Source: Clostridiales bacterium (GTDB lineage Bacteria > Bacillota > Clostridia > Christensenellales > Borkfalkiaceae). Taken from it: DNA of 64,000 nt. The position numbers and the translations under genes were made by a program. The first letter of the stretch is position 1, and each line of letters starts with the position of its first letter. A model generated the notes under the pieces. That model worked only from the letters and a program-made list of their open reading frames with translations. It had not been told where the DNA came from and made no database searches. The stretch is taken from assembly GCA_015069485.1 (NCBI GenBank), contig SVIM01000001.1:27662-91661 (forward strand), in the 5' to 3' direction. Positions 6,062 to 14,568 of this stretch are shown piece after piece.

Positions 6062-7931
6062 GCAGTATTTCACCCGCAAAAATTTTATTGCGTGGTCTTT
6101 GTGTTGCCTTTACGCGGTGCTTTTAATTTTTACTGCAATTTGCATAAACGGCACTATGGGCTATAAGTCTAACGGCGAATTAAGCACAAAAAATAACCTT
6201 TTTGGCGCAGATATTACCAACGTTTTTGCAAGCATAACGCAAGCGGTGTTCGGCGGTCTTGTAGGCGCAGGTCTTGGCGGTTTAATTTGCGTGGCTTTGG
6301 TTGGTATTTGGTGTTGCGCAATTTTTTCAGCGGTATTTATTTTTGAATATCGCCACGCTATCGTAAACGGCAAAAACCCCAAATCGGGCAAAATGATAGG
6401 CTTATATATTTTAACCTTTGCTATTTGTCTGTTCCTTTCGTTAGGAATCGGGCTTTTGGTAATTCAGCCCCTTTTATCGGGCGCAGGCGGTTCTGCAACG
6501 GCAACCGCAGCCGATATTTTGCTTTATATAGCGCAAAGCTTAGTCGTAGCCTTAATTATATTTATTATAGTATTCGTGGTAGTCGGCTCGGTTACTATGC
6601 TCGTAGTAAACTTTATTAAGGTAGATAAGCCCTTCGACTTTTTCGATAACCAAGCAATTCAATCGGACGACGACGCGGAAGATATTAATATTGCAGAAAG
6701 CTTCGATCCTCTTCAGCCCAACGAATTACAGCAGGCTATGGAAGGTAACTACACCGGCGGTGGCGCAGGTGGCGTAGGCGGTGCGGTAGAAGGCGCTTCT
6801 GCAACCGTTGACAGAAACGAAGAGCTTGCCGAAAGGGAAATCGTATTCCCCTCGCTTTCAAAGCTCGACGACGAATACGGCGGAGACCCCATTGAAAGAA
6901 TCGACGGCGACGACGTTTCTTTACAGCAGCTTTGCGAAGGCTTTAGAAATTACCTTGCAAAGGAAGAAAAGCTTTACTTCGATATAAACACCATAAGGGT
7001 ATTCATCTCAGGCTTAAACGCATCCCGCCTTCTTTTGTTGGAAGGCTTGTCCGGTACGGGTAAATCATCCCTTCCCCGTTATTTTGCAAAATACGTAAAC
7101 GGCAGGGCGTTCTTCACCCCCGTTCAGGCAACTTGGAGAGATAGAACTAACCTTTTAGGCTACTTCAACGACTTTAGCAAAACTTATAGCGAAACGGACT
7201 TCTTGTTAAAGCTTTACGAAGCAAACTACGATTTAGATAGAATTAATATGTTCGTTCTCGACGAACTTAACATCTCCCGCGTGGAATATTACTTTGCAGA
7301 CTTCTTGTCCGTTTTGGAATACCCCGCAAGCGACTGGAAGTTAAGGCTTATGCACTTCCCCAAAACCTTCTTGCCCCCCATTAAGCTGGAAGACGGCTTT
7401 GTAAAAATCCCCGAAAACTCTTATTTCGTCGGCACGGCAAACAAGGACGACTCTACCTTCGTAATTGCAGACAAGGTTTACGACCGTGCAATTACCATTG
7501 ACTTCGATAACCGTAACGAAGAATTTGAAGTAGAAGGCGAGGTTGAAAAAATAACCTTATCTAAGCATCACCTTGACGAATTGTTCTTAGACGCGTTAAA
7601 TACCCCCGAATATGCCTTAACGAAAGAGGACGAAGCAAAATTCTTCGAAGTTACCGACTTCATTTACGAGGAATTCGACGTAGCGTTAGGTAACCGTATT
7701 TTAAGACAAATTAACGTACTCGTTCCCACCTTCGTTGCGTGCGGTGGCACTAAAGAAGAAGCGCTCGATTTCATGCTTTCCCGCAAGCTTATCTATAAGC
7801 TCGAAGGCAGATTTGAAGACTATATCAAAGTAAGATTAAAGCAACTTTTAGGCTTGCTTGCAAAGGTTTACGGCGCTGGCACTTTTAAAATGAGCGAAAA
7901 GGCTATAAATCTTTTAATTAAAAAGCTCTAA
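6021..7931 (+). CDS. Membrane-anchored McrB-like AAA+ ATPase
   Basis: The protein has 636 residues. About four hydrophobic segments occupy residues 20-200, then an acidic and glycine-rich linker (GGGAGGVGGAVEG), then an AAA+ domain. Walker A is GLSGTGKSS (about 341-350) and Walker B is MFVLDEL (about 410-416). NISRVEYYFADFLSVLE, GTANKDDS (sensor 1) and YDRA follow, in the order seen in McrB-type ATPases. The ORF track starts at TTG 6003; I chose ATG 6021 because GAGGAAG precedes it. Membrane tethering of an McrB-like motor is unusual and, with the signal peptidase and exported proteins beside it, suggests remodelling of envelope complexes. Substrate and role are unknown. Confidence 0.78.
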   Translation: MQQEQIQEQKKTAKQYFTRKNFIAWSLCCLYAVLLIFTAICINGTMGYKSNGELSTKNNLFGADITNVFASITQAVFGGLVGAGLGGLICVALVGIWCCAIFSAVFIFEYRHAIVNGKNPKSGKMIGLYILTFAICLFLSLGIGLLVIQPLLSGAGGSATATAADILLYIAQSLVVALIIFIIVFVVVGSVTMLVVNFIKVDKPFDFFDNQAIQSDDDAEDINIAESFDPLQPNELQQAMEGNYTGGGAGGVGGAVEGASATVDRNEELAEREIVFPSLSKLDDEYGGDPIERIDGDDVSLQQLCEGFRNYLAKEEKLYFDINTIRVFISGLNASRLLLLEGLSGTGKSSLPRYFAKYVNGRAFFTPVQATWRDRTNLLGYFNDFSKTYSETDFLLKLYEANYDLDRINMFVLDELNISRVEYYFADFLSVLEYPASDWKLRLMHFPKTFLPPIKLEDGFVKIPENSYFVGTANKDDSTFVIADKVYDRAITIDFDNRNEEFEVEGEVEKITLSKHHLDELFLDALNTPEYALTKEDEAKFFEVTDFIYEEFDVALGNRILRQINVLVPTFVACGGTKEEALDFMLSRKLIYKLEGRFEDYIKVRLKQLLGLLAKVYGAGTFKMSEKAINLLIKKL

Positions 7932-7953
7932 TTTTAAAAACCGTATAAGCTTC

Positions 7954-8184
7954 GCATTTCTATGTCGCGCTGCGGTAACCCTCAGTCGTTTACGCCATAG
8001 TAAACTCTTTCGGGCTTTCCTCGCGCTTCGCAAACTGCTCGCTTCTCCGCTTTTTAAATCACTTACCCACAGTAAGTAGTAAGCTTGCATTTCTATGTCG
8101 CGCTGCGGTAACCCTCAGTCGTTTACGCGTAGTAAACTCTTTCGGGCTTTCCTCGCGCTTCGCAAACTGCTCGCTTCTCCGCTT
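7954..8184. repeat. Two ~98-bp direct repeats in the gap between the AAA+ gene and 8277
   Basis: Copies at about 7954-8052 and 8087-8184 (offset 133) both read GCATTTCTATGTCGCGCTGC and end CTGCTCGCTTCTCCGC. Each holds the short inverted repeat GTTTAC...GTAAAC. This fills most of the 345-bp gap; no promoter or small gene was seen there. Similar GGTAACCCTCA wording recurs near 42550, so it belongs to a dispersed family. Confidence 0.8.
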
Positions 8185-8276
8185 AAAATATTTAAGTAAA
8201 ATAAGGTGCAATCGGCGTATAGCGTGCGCTATTTCGTCGGTTTGCGCCTTGCAATTTAATTTGGAATTAGACCGTT

Positions 8277-9623
8277 ATGATAAATTGTGAAGAAAAGTCC
8301 TTAAAGGCAACAATTTCAAAAATAAAACGATTTGCGTCGGAACACGCCGACGCCGTTTCGTTTTACCGTGAAATAGAAGCTTTGGGTGATTTATCCTTGC
8401 AATCTAAATCATTTAAAAACGACGAAAAATTCTTTGAAAGAGTAAATTATTTAATAAGCGTAATAGTAACCATTATAGCCCACCCCCATATAATCAACGT
8501 GCGCGAGGACATTATTATAAGGGCGGAGCAAGCGCCTGCTTTAACGGTGGATATGTTCGACAGAACGGTAAAAGACACCAAGCTATGGCGCGATAAGCGT
8601 GGCGAAATGGTGCCTGAAGAGGTTTATTACTATCAAAACGTGGACGAAATAAAAACCTACGAAAACAGGTTTATCGTTCACCTTATCGACGTGCTTTCCG
8701 ATAGGCTTGCAGACTATTCCGCCTTCTATTCCTTTTTAATAGGAACGGTAAACGGGGGTAGCGCGCTATCGCAAAAAAACTCCGAGCTGGAAAAAAGTAT
8801 CGAGCGTTTAGATTCTCTTTCTAAAAAAATTCGCCGTTTAAAAAACACCTATTTTTATAGGGAAGTAAGCAAGCGTTCTTGGGTGACGGCAATGGTTCAG
8901 CCCACCAACGTCCTACTAAAAAACAGGCACTATTTGCATTGCTTTAGGTTTTACCTTGAATATATCACCTACGGCTCTCGCGTGGCTTTAATCGACGATA
9001 TTAAGGTATATTACTTTACCCATCTTTTGCAGGCGTTAAAGCGCGCAGGCTACAAATTAAGCCAACAGAGCGAAATGGAAATGATTTGCTACAACAACAC
9101 GGGCGAAATCAAGTTTAACCGTCCTTTAAGCTTCGTTAACGAAACCTTTATTTTAACCGTGGACGGAGCAAAGGAATACGGCGGTTTGTGGTTTAGGGTA
9201 AGAAATAAAAAGGTAAGGCTTGGCGAGTGTAACCCTGCAAATCACTTGCTTTTATTCGACGGCTCGGTAACCTTTGACGAGTGCGACAAGAATACCGAAA
9301 GGTTTAAAAACTCGGGCGCAATGGCAATAGACGCTCTTTCCCCTTGGAACAGGGCAAAAATCAACGCTTGGGGCGCAGAGCCCGTAAACGAAAACCCCGT
9401 GCCTGAAAGGGAAATAACGGCGCGCTATATTGCCGAAAAAACTCACCTTATGCCCGCATCTCAAACTATATACGAAACGCATTGTCCCGTCTGCAGGGGA
9501 AGAAACATCACCGAGGACGAGGATTTTGGAATATTTACCTGTGGCTCGTGCAATACGAAATACACTTTTATCACTTCAACTAACTTAAAACAAATTTGGT
9601 TTATTAATCTTGGAATAAAATAA
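8277..9623 (+). CDS. Unknown protein with C-terminal zinc ribbon; possible partner of the AAA+ ATPase
   Basis: The protein has 448 residues, is soluble and has no signal peptide. The middle has YYYQNVDEIKTYENRFIVHL, reminiscent of DUF2357/McrC-like partners of McrB-type ATPases, but I see no clear PD-(D/E)xK nuclease motif. A coiled-coil-prone stretch lies near residues 165-195. The C-terminus has a CxxC-x15-CxxC zinc ribbon (C403, C406, C422, C425). The stop codon TAA overlaps the ATG of the ABC ATPase gene, so translation is coupled. A partner that links the AAA+ motor to cargo is inference. If a profile search finds a McrC or DUF2357 match, that would raise confidence. Confidence 0.5.
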   Translation: MINCEEKSLKATISKIKRFASEHADAVSFYREIEALGDLSLQSKSFKNDEKFFERVNYLISVIVTIIAHPHIINVREDIIIRAEQAPALTVDMFDRTVKDTKLWRDKRGEMVPEEVYYYQNVDEIKTYENRFIVHLIDVLSDRLADYSAFYSFLIGTVNGGSALSQKNSELEKSIERLDSLSKKIRRLKNTYFYREVSKRSWVTAMVQPTNVLLKNRHYLHCFRFYLEYITYGSRVALIDDIKVYYFTHLLQALKRAGYKLSQQSEMEMICYNNTGEIKFNRPLSFVNETFILTVDGAKEYGGLWFRVRNKKVRLGECNPANHLLLFDGSVTFDECDKNTERFKNSGAMAIDALSPWNRAKINAWGAEPVNENPVPEREITARYIAEKTHLMPASQTIYETHCPVCRGRNITEDEDFGIFTCGSCNTKYTFITSTNLKQIWFINLGIK

Positions 9624-10474
9624 TGGAACAAAATAACCGTACTGCGCCAAGCTTAACTAAGGCAACCGCGCCCAGCACTCCAACTAAATCATTTGCGCCC
9701 CAACAGCCCACGGCAAATAAGCCGGCGCAAACCGCTTCTAACATAGATAGGGAAGTTTTAATCTCCATTAAAAACCTTCACAAGGCATACGGCAAAAAGC
9801 AGGTTTTAAAGGGGCTTAATCTTGAGGTATATAAGGGCGAGCTCTTTGGCTTTTTAGGTAGAAACGGTATTGGTAAATCTACTACGATAGACTGTGTTAT
9901 CGGCTCTAAAAAGTTCGAGCAGGGCGAAATTAAGGTAAACGGCTATAACGTTTTAAAGGAAGCAATGGCTGCAAAGCAATCCTTTGGCTACGTAGCCAGC
10001 GAGCCTACCTGTTACGAGGTTATGACTGGCTACGACTATTTAGAATTCGTTGCCAGCGTTTATCAGTTAAGCGAAAAGGAATTCGTTTCGGGCAGAAATT
10101 ACCTTGCCGAAAGGCTTGCGTTTAAAAGGGAAGATTTTAGCGTGCCCGTTGCAAACTATTCCCACGGTATGAAGCAAAAAATTTGCTTAATTGCCAGCCT
10201 TTTGCATAACCCTCCCGTTTGGATATTGGACGAACCCACCGTAGGCTTAGACATAATGGCGGTGGAAGAGCTTAAAAAAATGATGCGCGAATATGCAAAC
10301 CACGGCAAAACGGTTATGATAACTTCGCATAACATAGAGCTCGTTGCAAAGCTTTGCGACAGAGTTGCAATTATTAACGACGGCGTAGTTGCCGAGCTTT
10401 TAGATTTAAACAAAAACCCTAACTTAAGGCTTCGCCTTACTAAAATATTCCTTGATACTTACGGTGGAAAATAA
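9623..10474 (+). CDS. ABC transporter ATP-binding protein (ABC-2 exporter type)
   Basis: The protein has 283 residues. A Pro/Thr/Ala-rich, low-complexity extension of about 43 residues precedes the ATPase domain and is unusual. Walker A is GRNGIGKST (79-87). The signature is degenerate, YSHGMKQK (179-186), as is common in ABC-2 exporter ATPases. Walker B is VWILDEP (about 199-205) and the H-loop is TSHN. It starts inside the stop codon of gene 8277 (TAATG) and abuts its permease gene (10475), so it should power that permease. The substrate is unknown; the two surface proteins next door are candidates for cargo or partners (inference). Confidence 0.88.
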   Translation: MEQNNRTAPSLTKATAPSTPTKSFAPQQPTANKPAQTASNIDREVLISIKNLHKAYGKKQVLKGLNLEVYKGELFGFLGRNGIGKSTTIDCVIGSKKFEQGEIKVNGYNVLKEAMAAKQSFGYVASEPTCYEVMTGYDYLEFVASVYQLSEKEFVSGRNYLAERLAFKREDFSVPVANYSHGMKQKICLIASLLHNPPVWILDEPTVGLDIMAVEELKKMMREYANHGKTVMITSHNIELVAKLCDRVAIINDGVVAELLDLNKNPNLRLRLTKIFLDTYGGK

Positions 10475-12085
10475 ATGTTAACCTTATTGGCAAAAGACTT
10501 CAAGTTGCTTTTTGCTAACGGCAAAATGGGCAAGTGGAGCTGGGTGTCGTATTTAATAAACTTTTTGCTCGTGGCGATTTTCGTTGCGGTAGAAACTTTT
10601 TTATTCAGCGCGATACTTTCAAAAATTGAAATGTTTAAAGGCTCGGGCGGGGCAAAGGCCTCGGACGCGTTTTTAACGATATTTTTGGCGGTAATTTCCG
10701 TACTTAGCATTTTTATGTGCGTAGGCCGCGCCAAAAAGCTCTTTTTTGAAAAAAAGGACGTCGAGCTTTTAACTACGCTTCCCGTCGATAATTCACAAAT
10801 TATATTTTCTAAAATAATATTTTTGTTTTTATTCCAAGTAGTAATAGGTTTAGTTTTAATTTATCCCGTAATAGTAGCGTACGGGCTTCTTACGGCAAAG
10901 CTTCCCTTCTTTTATTTTACGGCAATCTTTTATCCCGTGCTCGCATTTCCCTTCGAGTGCGGCGTGGCTTTAATTTTAGTATATCCCATAAAGCTTATAG
11001 GTGATTATTTGCAAAAGCATACTATTTTGCAATTAATTTTATCGGTAGTAGGTCTGTTTGCTTTGTGTTATTTATATAGCGTAATTTTAAACGCCTTCGT
11101 TTCTATTATCGCTTCCGGAAATTTCGATTCCTTGCTTACGACGAGCAATATTAATGCAATGACCGCTCTTTGCGATTTTTTAGTGCCCATAAACGTACTC
11201 GTCGAAATTTTCGTTTTGCGTAACACCCGTGGCTTAATGCTCTATATAGGCGTGGCTTTCGGCGTGTTCATTATAGGCTTGGTAATAAGCATTGCGGCGT
11301 TCAATTATTTTAGAAGAATACGCTTTAACCCTACTCGCCCCGAAAAAGCCGATAAAACGGCTAAAATTTATTCTGTAAAAATGGCTTTAATTAAAAAGGA
11401 GTGCGACCTTTTGTTTAAGGATTCGGGCAATATTTTCTCTTTTACCGGTCTTTTGGTCGTTCAGCCCTTTTTGGTGTATTTAATCGTTTCGTCCTTAAAC
11501 ACCATATTTTCTACGGGGGTTTTGGCGTATTATATTTCCCTTTTCCCCAGATTTTTACCGCTATTAGATATTCTTTTAGTTTCGCTAATAAGCCTTTCGG
11601 TAAGCAACGGCGCAAACGGATATATCACGGCAGAAGGTAAAAATATTCGCCTTATGAAATCTATACCCGTGGGTATTTTTACGCAAATTTTTATAAAGGT
11701 TGCAATTCCTTTCGTGTTTTCGGCAATATCCTTTATAATTTCTTATATCGTTTTAGGCGCAACCGCCGTAGTAGAGTGGGACGTAATGCTGTTCGGCATT
11801 TTAATAACGCTTGTAACCCACGCGGTTTTTGCGTTGGCTTCGCTGTTTGAAGAGCTTAAAATAAGGCACGGCAAGCCTAAAAATTCCTTCGTATCTTCAA
11901 CCATTTCCTACCTTCTTCCCCTAATATATACGGTTGCTATGGTAGTGGTATCTTATTTAGGCGTAAATATATACGCCGTTTACGCGTTGGGTATCGGCAT
12001 AACGCTTTTGTGCGGTTTGCCCTACGTTATCAACTTCAAAAAGCGAGTTATTCGCAACTTTGAAGAGTTGGAGGTAGTAAACTAA
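10475..12085 (+). CDS. ABC-2-type transporter permease
   Basis: The protein has 536 residues and about 12 predicted hydrophobic segments in two halves, with a cytosolic loop near residues 285-310. That size and layout fit large ABC-2 exporter permeases. The ATG directly follows the stop of the ATPase gene, so the pair forms one transporter. GGTGG upstream can serve as ribosome binding site. Its last codons supply GGAGG for the next gene. No substrate-defining motif is visible. Confidence 0.82.
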   Translation: MLTLLAKDFKLLFANGKMGKWSWVSYLINFLLVAIFVAVETFLFSAILSKIEMFKGSGGAKASDAFLTIFLAVISVLSIFMCVGRAKKLFFEKKDVELLTTLPVDNSQIIFSKIIFLFLFQVVIGLVLIYPVIVAYGLLTAKLPFFYFTAIFYPVLAFPFECGVALILVYPIKLIGDYLQKHTILQLILSVVGLFALCYLYSVILNAFVSIIASGNFDSLLTTSNINAMTALCDFLVPINVLVEIFVLRNTRGLMLYIGVAFGVFIIGLVISIAAFNYFRRIRFNPTRPEKADKTAKIYSVKMALIKKECDLLFKDSGNIFSFTGLLVVQPFLVYLIVSSLNTIFSTGVLAYYISLFPRFLPLLDILLVSLISLSVSNGANGYITAEGKNIRLMKSIPVGIFTQIFIKVAIPFVFSAISFIISYIVLGATAVVEWDVMLFGILITLVTHAVFALASLFEELKIRHGKPKNSFVSSTISYLLPLIYTVAMVVVSYLGVNIYAVYALGIGITLLCGLPYVINFKKRVIRNFEELEVVN

Positions 12086-12086
12086 C

Positions 12087-14567
12087 GTGAAAAAGAAAAA
12101 TTTAGCAGTACTTTTAATAATTCCCTTTTTAATTTCCCTTTTGGGCGTTGTGGTAGCAGACGTAACCTATAGCTTACTCGACGTAGATATCTCGTCTATA
12201 ATATGGACTTACGACGACGTTGAATTTTTCCAGATGGATAGGGGAGAATATATTTTAGAGGCGGAGGGCGTAACGCCTACCGGCTACCCCGCGGGCGAGG
12301 GTAACGAGCTCGTATGGACGGTAAAGGATAAAACCGCCGCAGAAGACGGCTCGCAAAACAACTTGGCAACTGTTATAGAGCGCGACGGAGATTATTATTT
12401 AGAGCCTTTAGCTGAAGGCGAAATAATTTTAACCTGCTCTAACGCTAAGGGCAACGTTTTTAGGCGCTTGGATGCGGTTATATTCAAGCACGGCGCGGTG
12501 GCAATTTCCCCTGTGGTAAGCCCGTCGCATGCTAACGTTGATTCGACCATATATTACGGTCAATTCGATATTTCCCGTCAAGGCACAGCGCAAAAAATAG
12601 CGGCTAAAATAGCGTATAGGGTAAAGATAATTCCCGAAAATTTAGCAAACGACGTGGAATTTAGTTATAGCGATAACGTAAGCGTTGGCGTAAATACTAT
12701 CGGCAACGGCGAAATCGTCGGCGATATTTCCGTAATCGGAACGGGAGAAGTAACCGTAACCGCCCAAGTAACGGGGCAGGAAAATATTGCGCCCTACTCC
12801 TTTAATTTTGAAGTGGTAGAAAACGGCGTAAACGTATATAATTACGACGATTTGATGTATTGCACTAACGACTCTACTACGGGTGGCGAAATAGTAGTTT
12901 TGCGCCGTAACTTTGAATCCTCGCAGACGCTTTACGAATTAGACGAAAACGGCTACGTAATAATTAAAAACGGCAAAGCGATACCAAAGGTTGACGACGA
13001 CGGCAACACTGTCGACGCCGAGTGCTTTGGTAAAATAAACGGCAATGCGGGCGGTTCAATGCAATACGACTTTTCGCTTAAAAAGCTGCCAACCACCTAT
13101 AACCGTAAGTATATTGACCAATGGAACGAATTTGCGGCAGGCAACGCAAAGTTTAAAGATATTCCTTTTGAAATCAATATAGGCGTCTACGTAACCAAGG
13201 ATTTTTACGGTAACGGCTACACCTTAAATATGCACAACCTAACCCACCCTTACAAAAAAAAGACGGTAAACGACGTTGACACTTACGAGCTTGCTTCGTA
13301 TAACCTTTTCCGTGGACCGTTGCCTTATTATACGCTGGGTGATCCTAACGCAATGGCTTTAGTTACGGCGTACGGGCAAGATAACGCAGGCGTTTACGTT
13401 CACGGCGACGGCATAGTTTTAAACGACGTAAACTTTAAAAACTGCGACGAAGTAACCGTAATGGAAACCCTTGATTACGTTGGCAACGTGTTGGAGGTGG
13501 ACGGCGATAACGTTACCATTAAAAACTCCATACTTTCTAACGGCAAAAACGTAGTGCGTAGCTTTTCGTCGTTTAACCTTAATATAACCAACTGCTTAAT
13601 ACAAAATTCCAGAAACTTCCTTTTCGTTACGGGCGCAAATGAATGCAAGGACGTTAACCCCGATAAGCACGCTTATTTTAGTACTATCGACGGTACGGGC
13701 TCGCAAGTAGGCGCAACCGTTAAAAGCTATTTGAACCTCGAAAACCAAGGCAACGGAAACGGCGTTTTAAATACCTTCGTTCAAAAAGACGACTTTGATA
13801 TAGAGGTTATGCGTAAGGCAATGCACTCTATTCAAAGCGCGCTTGACTACGAGGACGCGGAATCCTTAATGGAAGCGGGTAATACCACTATTACCGATAC
13901 CTTCTTTTATAATAGCGGGGTGGCTTCTATTTGCTTTGAAAGCCAGTTTAACGGTCCTTTCCTTTATAACAGCTCGCCTTCCTTCGTATCGACGAACTTA
14001 AAGGACTTTTTAGGCGATTTAATCCCCTTAATGCCTAGCAACGTCGGTGGCACTTCCTATCCCGTATCGGTAAGCATTAACGGCGATACAAGGTTTTACG
14101 ACTATAAAAATATTAACGACTGGGATATTTCAGGACTTATTAAAGAAAATATTTCCGCAATGGCGTCCGTTTTAGGTCAAAGCGTAAATATCAATATCGA
14201 TAGAATTTTCCCCTTAAAGAGTATATTAAAAAATCAAGCGGGCTCGCAGTATTCTAAAAACGGCTATATGAACGTGCCCGTGGCGTATTACGGCGGTGGT
14301 ATAAACCACTCTAAGCTATACGTTAACAATCTTGATTGTAAGGACCATTTAAGCGGCGATATAGTCGTTGACTTGTTGGATGAATATTTATCCTACAAAA
14401 ACAGCGGTTTAAGCTTTAAAGGAATCACGCCGGAGCTTATGCTTAAAACGGTCGTAACCGTTAGCGGAACAAGTCCCTTTAAATTTAGACTTATGGACAA
14501 TAGTGGGTATCTTTTTAACCAAACCCCCAACGTTTCTGATTTATTTATAAACGCGCAAGGAGAATAA
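12087..14567 (+). CDS. Large secreted protein with beta-helix-like region
   Basis: The protein has 826 residues. An N-terminal signal peptide or anchor (KKKNLAVLLIIPFLISLLG) precedes an extracellular-looking chain with almost no Cys and many Asn, Asp, Gly and Tyr. Residues ~440-520 show short turns such as GIVLNDVNFKNC, NVTIKNSILSNG and NLNITNCLIQN, typical of right-handed parallel beta-helices. The start is GTG, one base after the permease stop, with GGAGG about 12 nt upstream. It is co-transcribed with the ABC pair and the lipoprotein gene. A surface adhesin, matrix protein or polysaccharide-binding role is possible; no catalytic residues could be named. Confidence 0.6.
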   Translation: MKKKNLAVLLIIPFLISLLGVVVADVTYSLLDVDISSIIWTYDDVEFFQMDRGEYILEAEGVTPTGYPAGEGNELVWTVKDKTAAEDGSQNNLATVIERDGDYYLEPLAEGEIILTCSNAKGNVFRRLDAVIFKHGAVAISPVVSPSHANVDSTIYYGQFDISRQGTAQKIAAKIAYRVKIIPENLANDVEFSYSDNVSVGVNTIGNGEIVGDISVIGTGEVTVTAQVTGQENIAPYSFNFEVVENGVNVYNYDDLMYCTNDSTTGGEIVVLRRNFESSQTLYELDENGYVIIKNGKAIPKVDDDGNTVDAECFGKINGNAGGSMQYDFSLKKLPTTYNRKYIDQWNEFAAGNAKFKDIPFEINIGVYVTKDFYGNGYTLNMHNLTHPYKKKTVNDVDTYELASYNLFRGPLPYYTLGDPNAMALVTAYGQDNAGVYVHGDGIVLNDVNFKNCDEVTVMETLDYVGNVLEVDGDNVTIKNSILSNGKNVVRSFSSFNLNITNCLIQNSRNFLFVTGANECKDVNPDKHAYFSTIDGTGSQVGATVKSYLNLENQGNGNGVLNTFVQKDDFDIEVMRKAMHSIQSALDYEDAESLMEAGNTTITDTFFYNSGVASICFESQFNGPFLYNSSPSFVSTNLKDFLGDLIPLMPSNVGGTSYPVSVSINGDTRFYDYKNINDWDISGLIKENISAMASVLGQSVNINIDRIFPLKSILKNQAGSQYSKNGYMNVPVAYYGGGINHSKLYVNNLDCKDHLSGDIVVDLLDEYLSYKNSGLSFKGITPELMLKTVVTVSGTSPFKFRLMDNSGYLFNQTPNVSDLFINAQGE

Positions 14568-14568
14568 T

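Noticed and set aside
8277-9623. Active McrC-type restriction nuclease with the 6021 ATPase (anti-phage defence)
   Set aside because: No PD-(D/E)xK motif is visible, the ATPase is membrane-bound, and the neighbours are secretion genes. It was kept only as a possible evolutionary origin.
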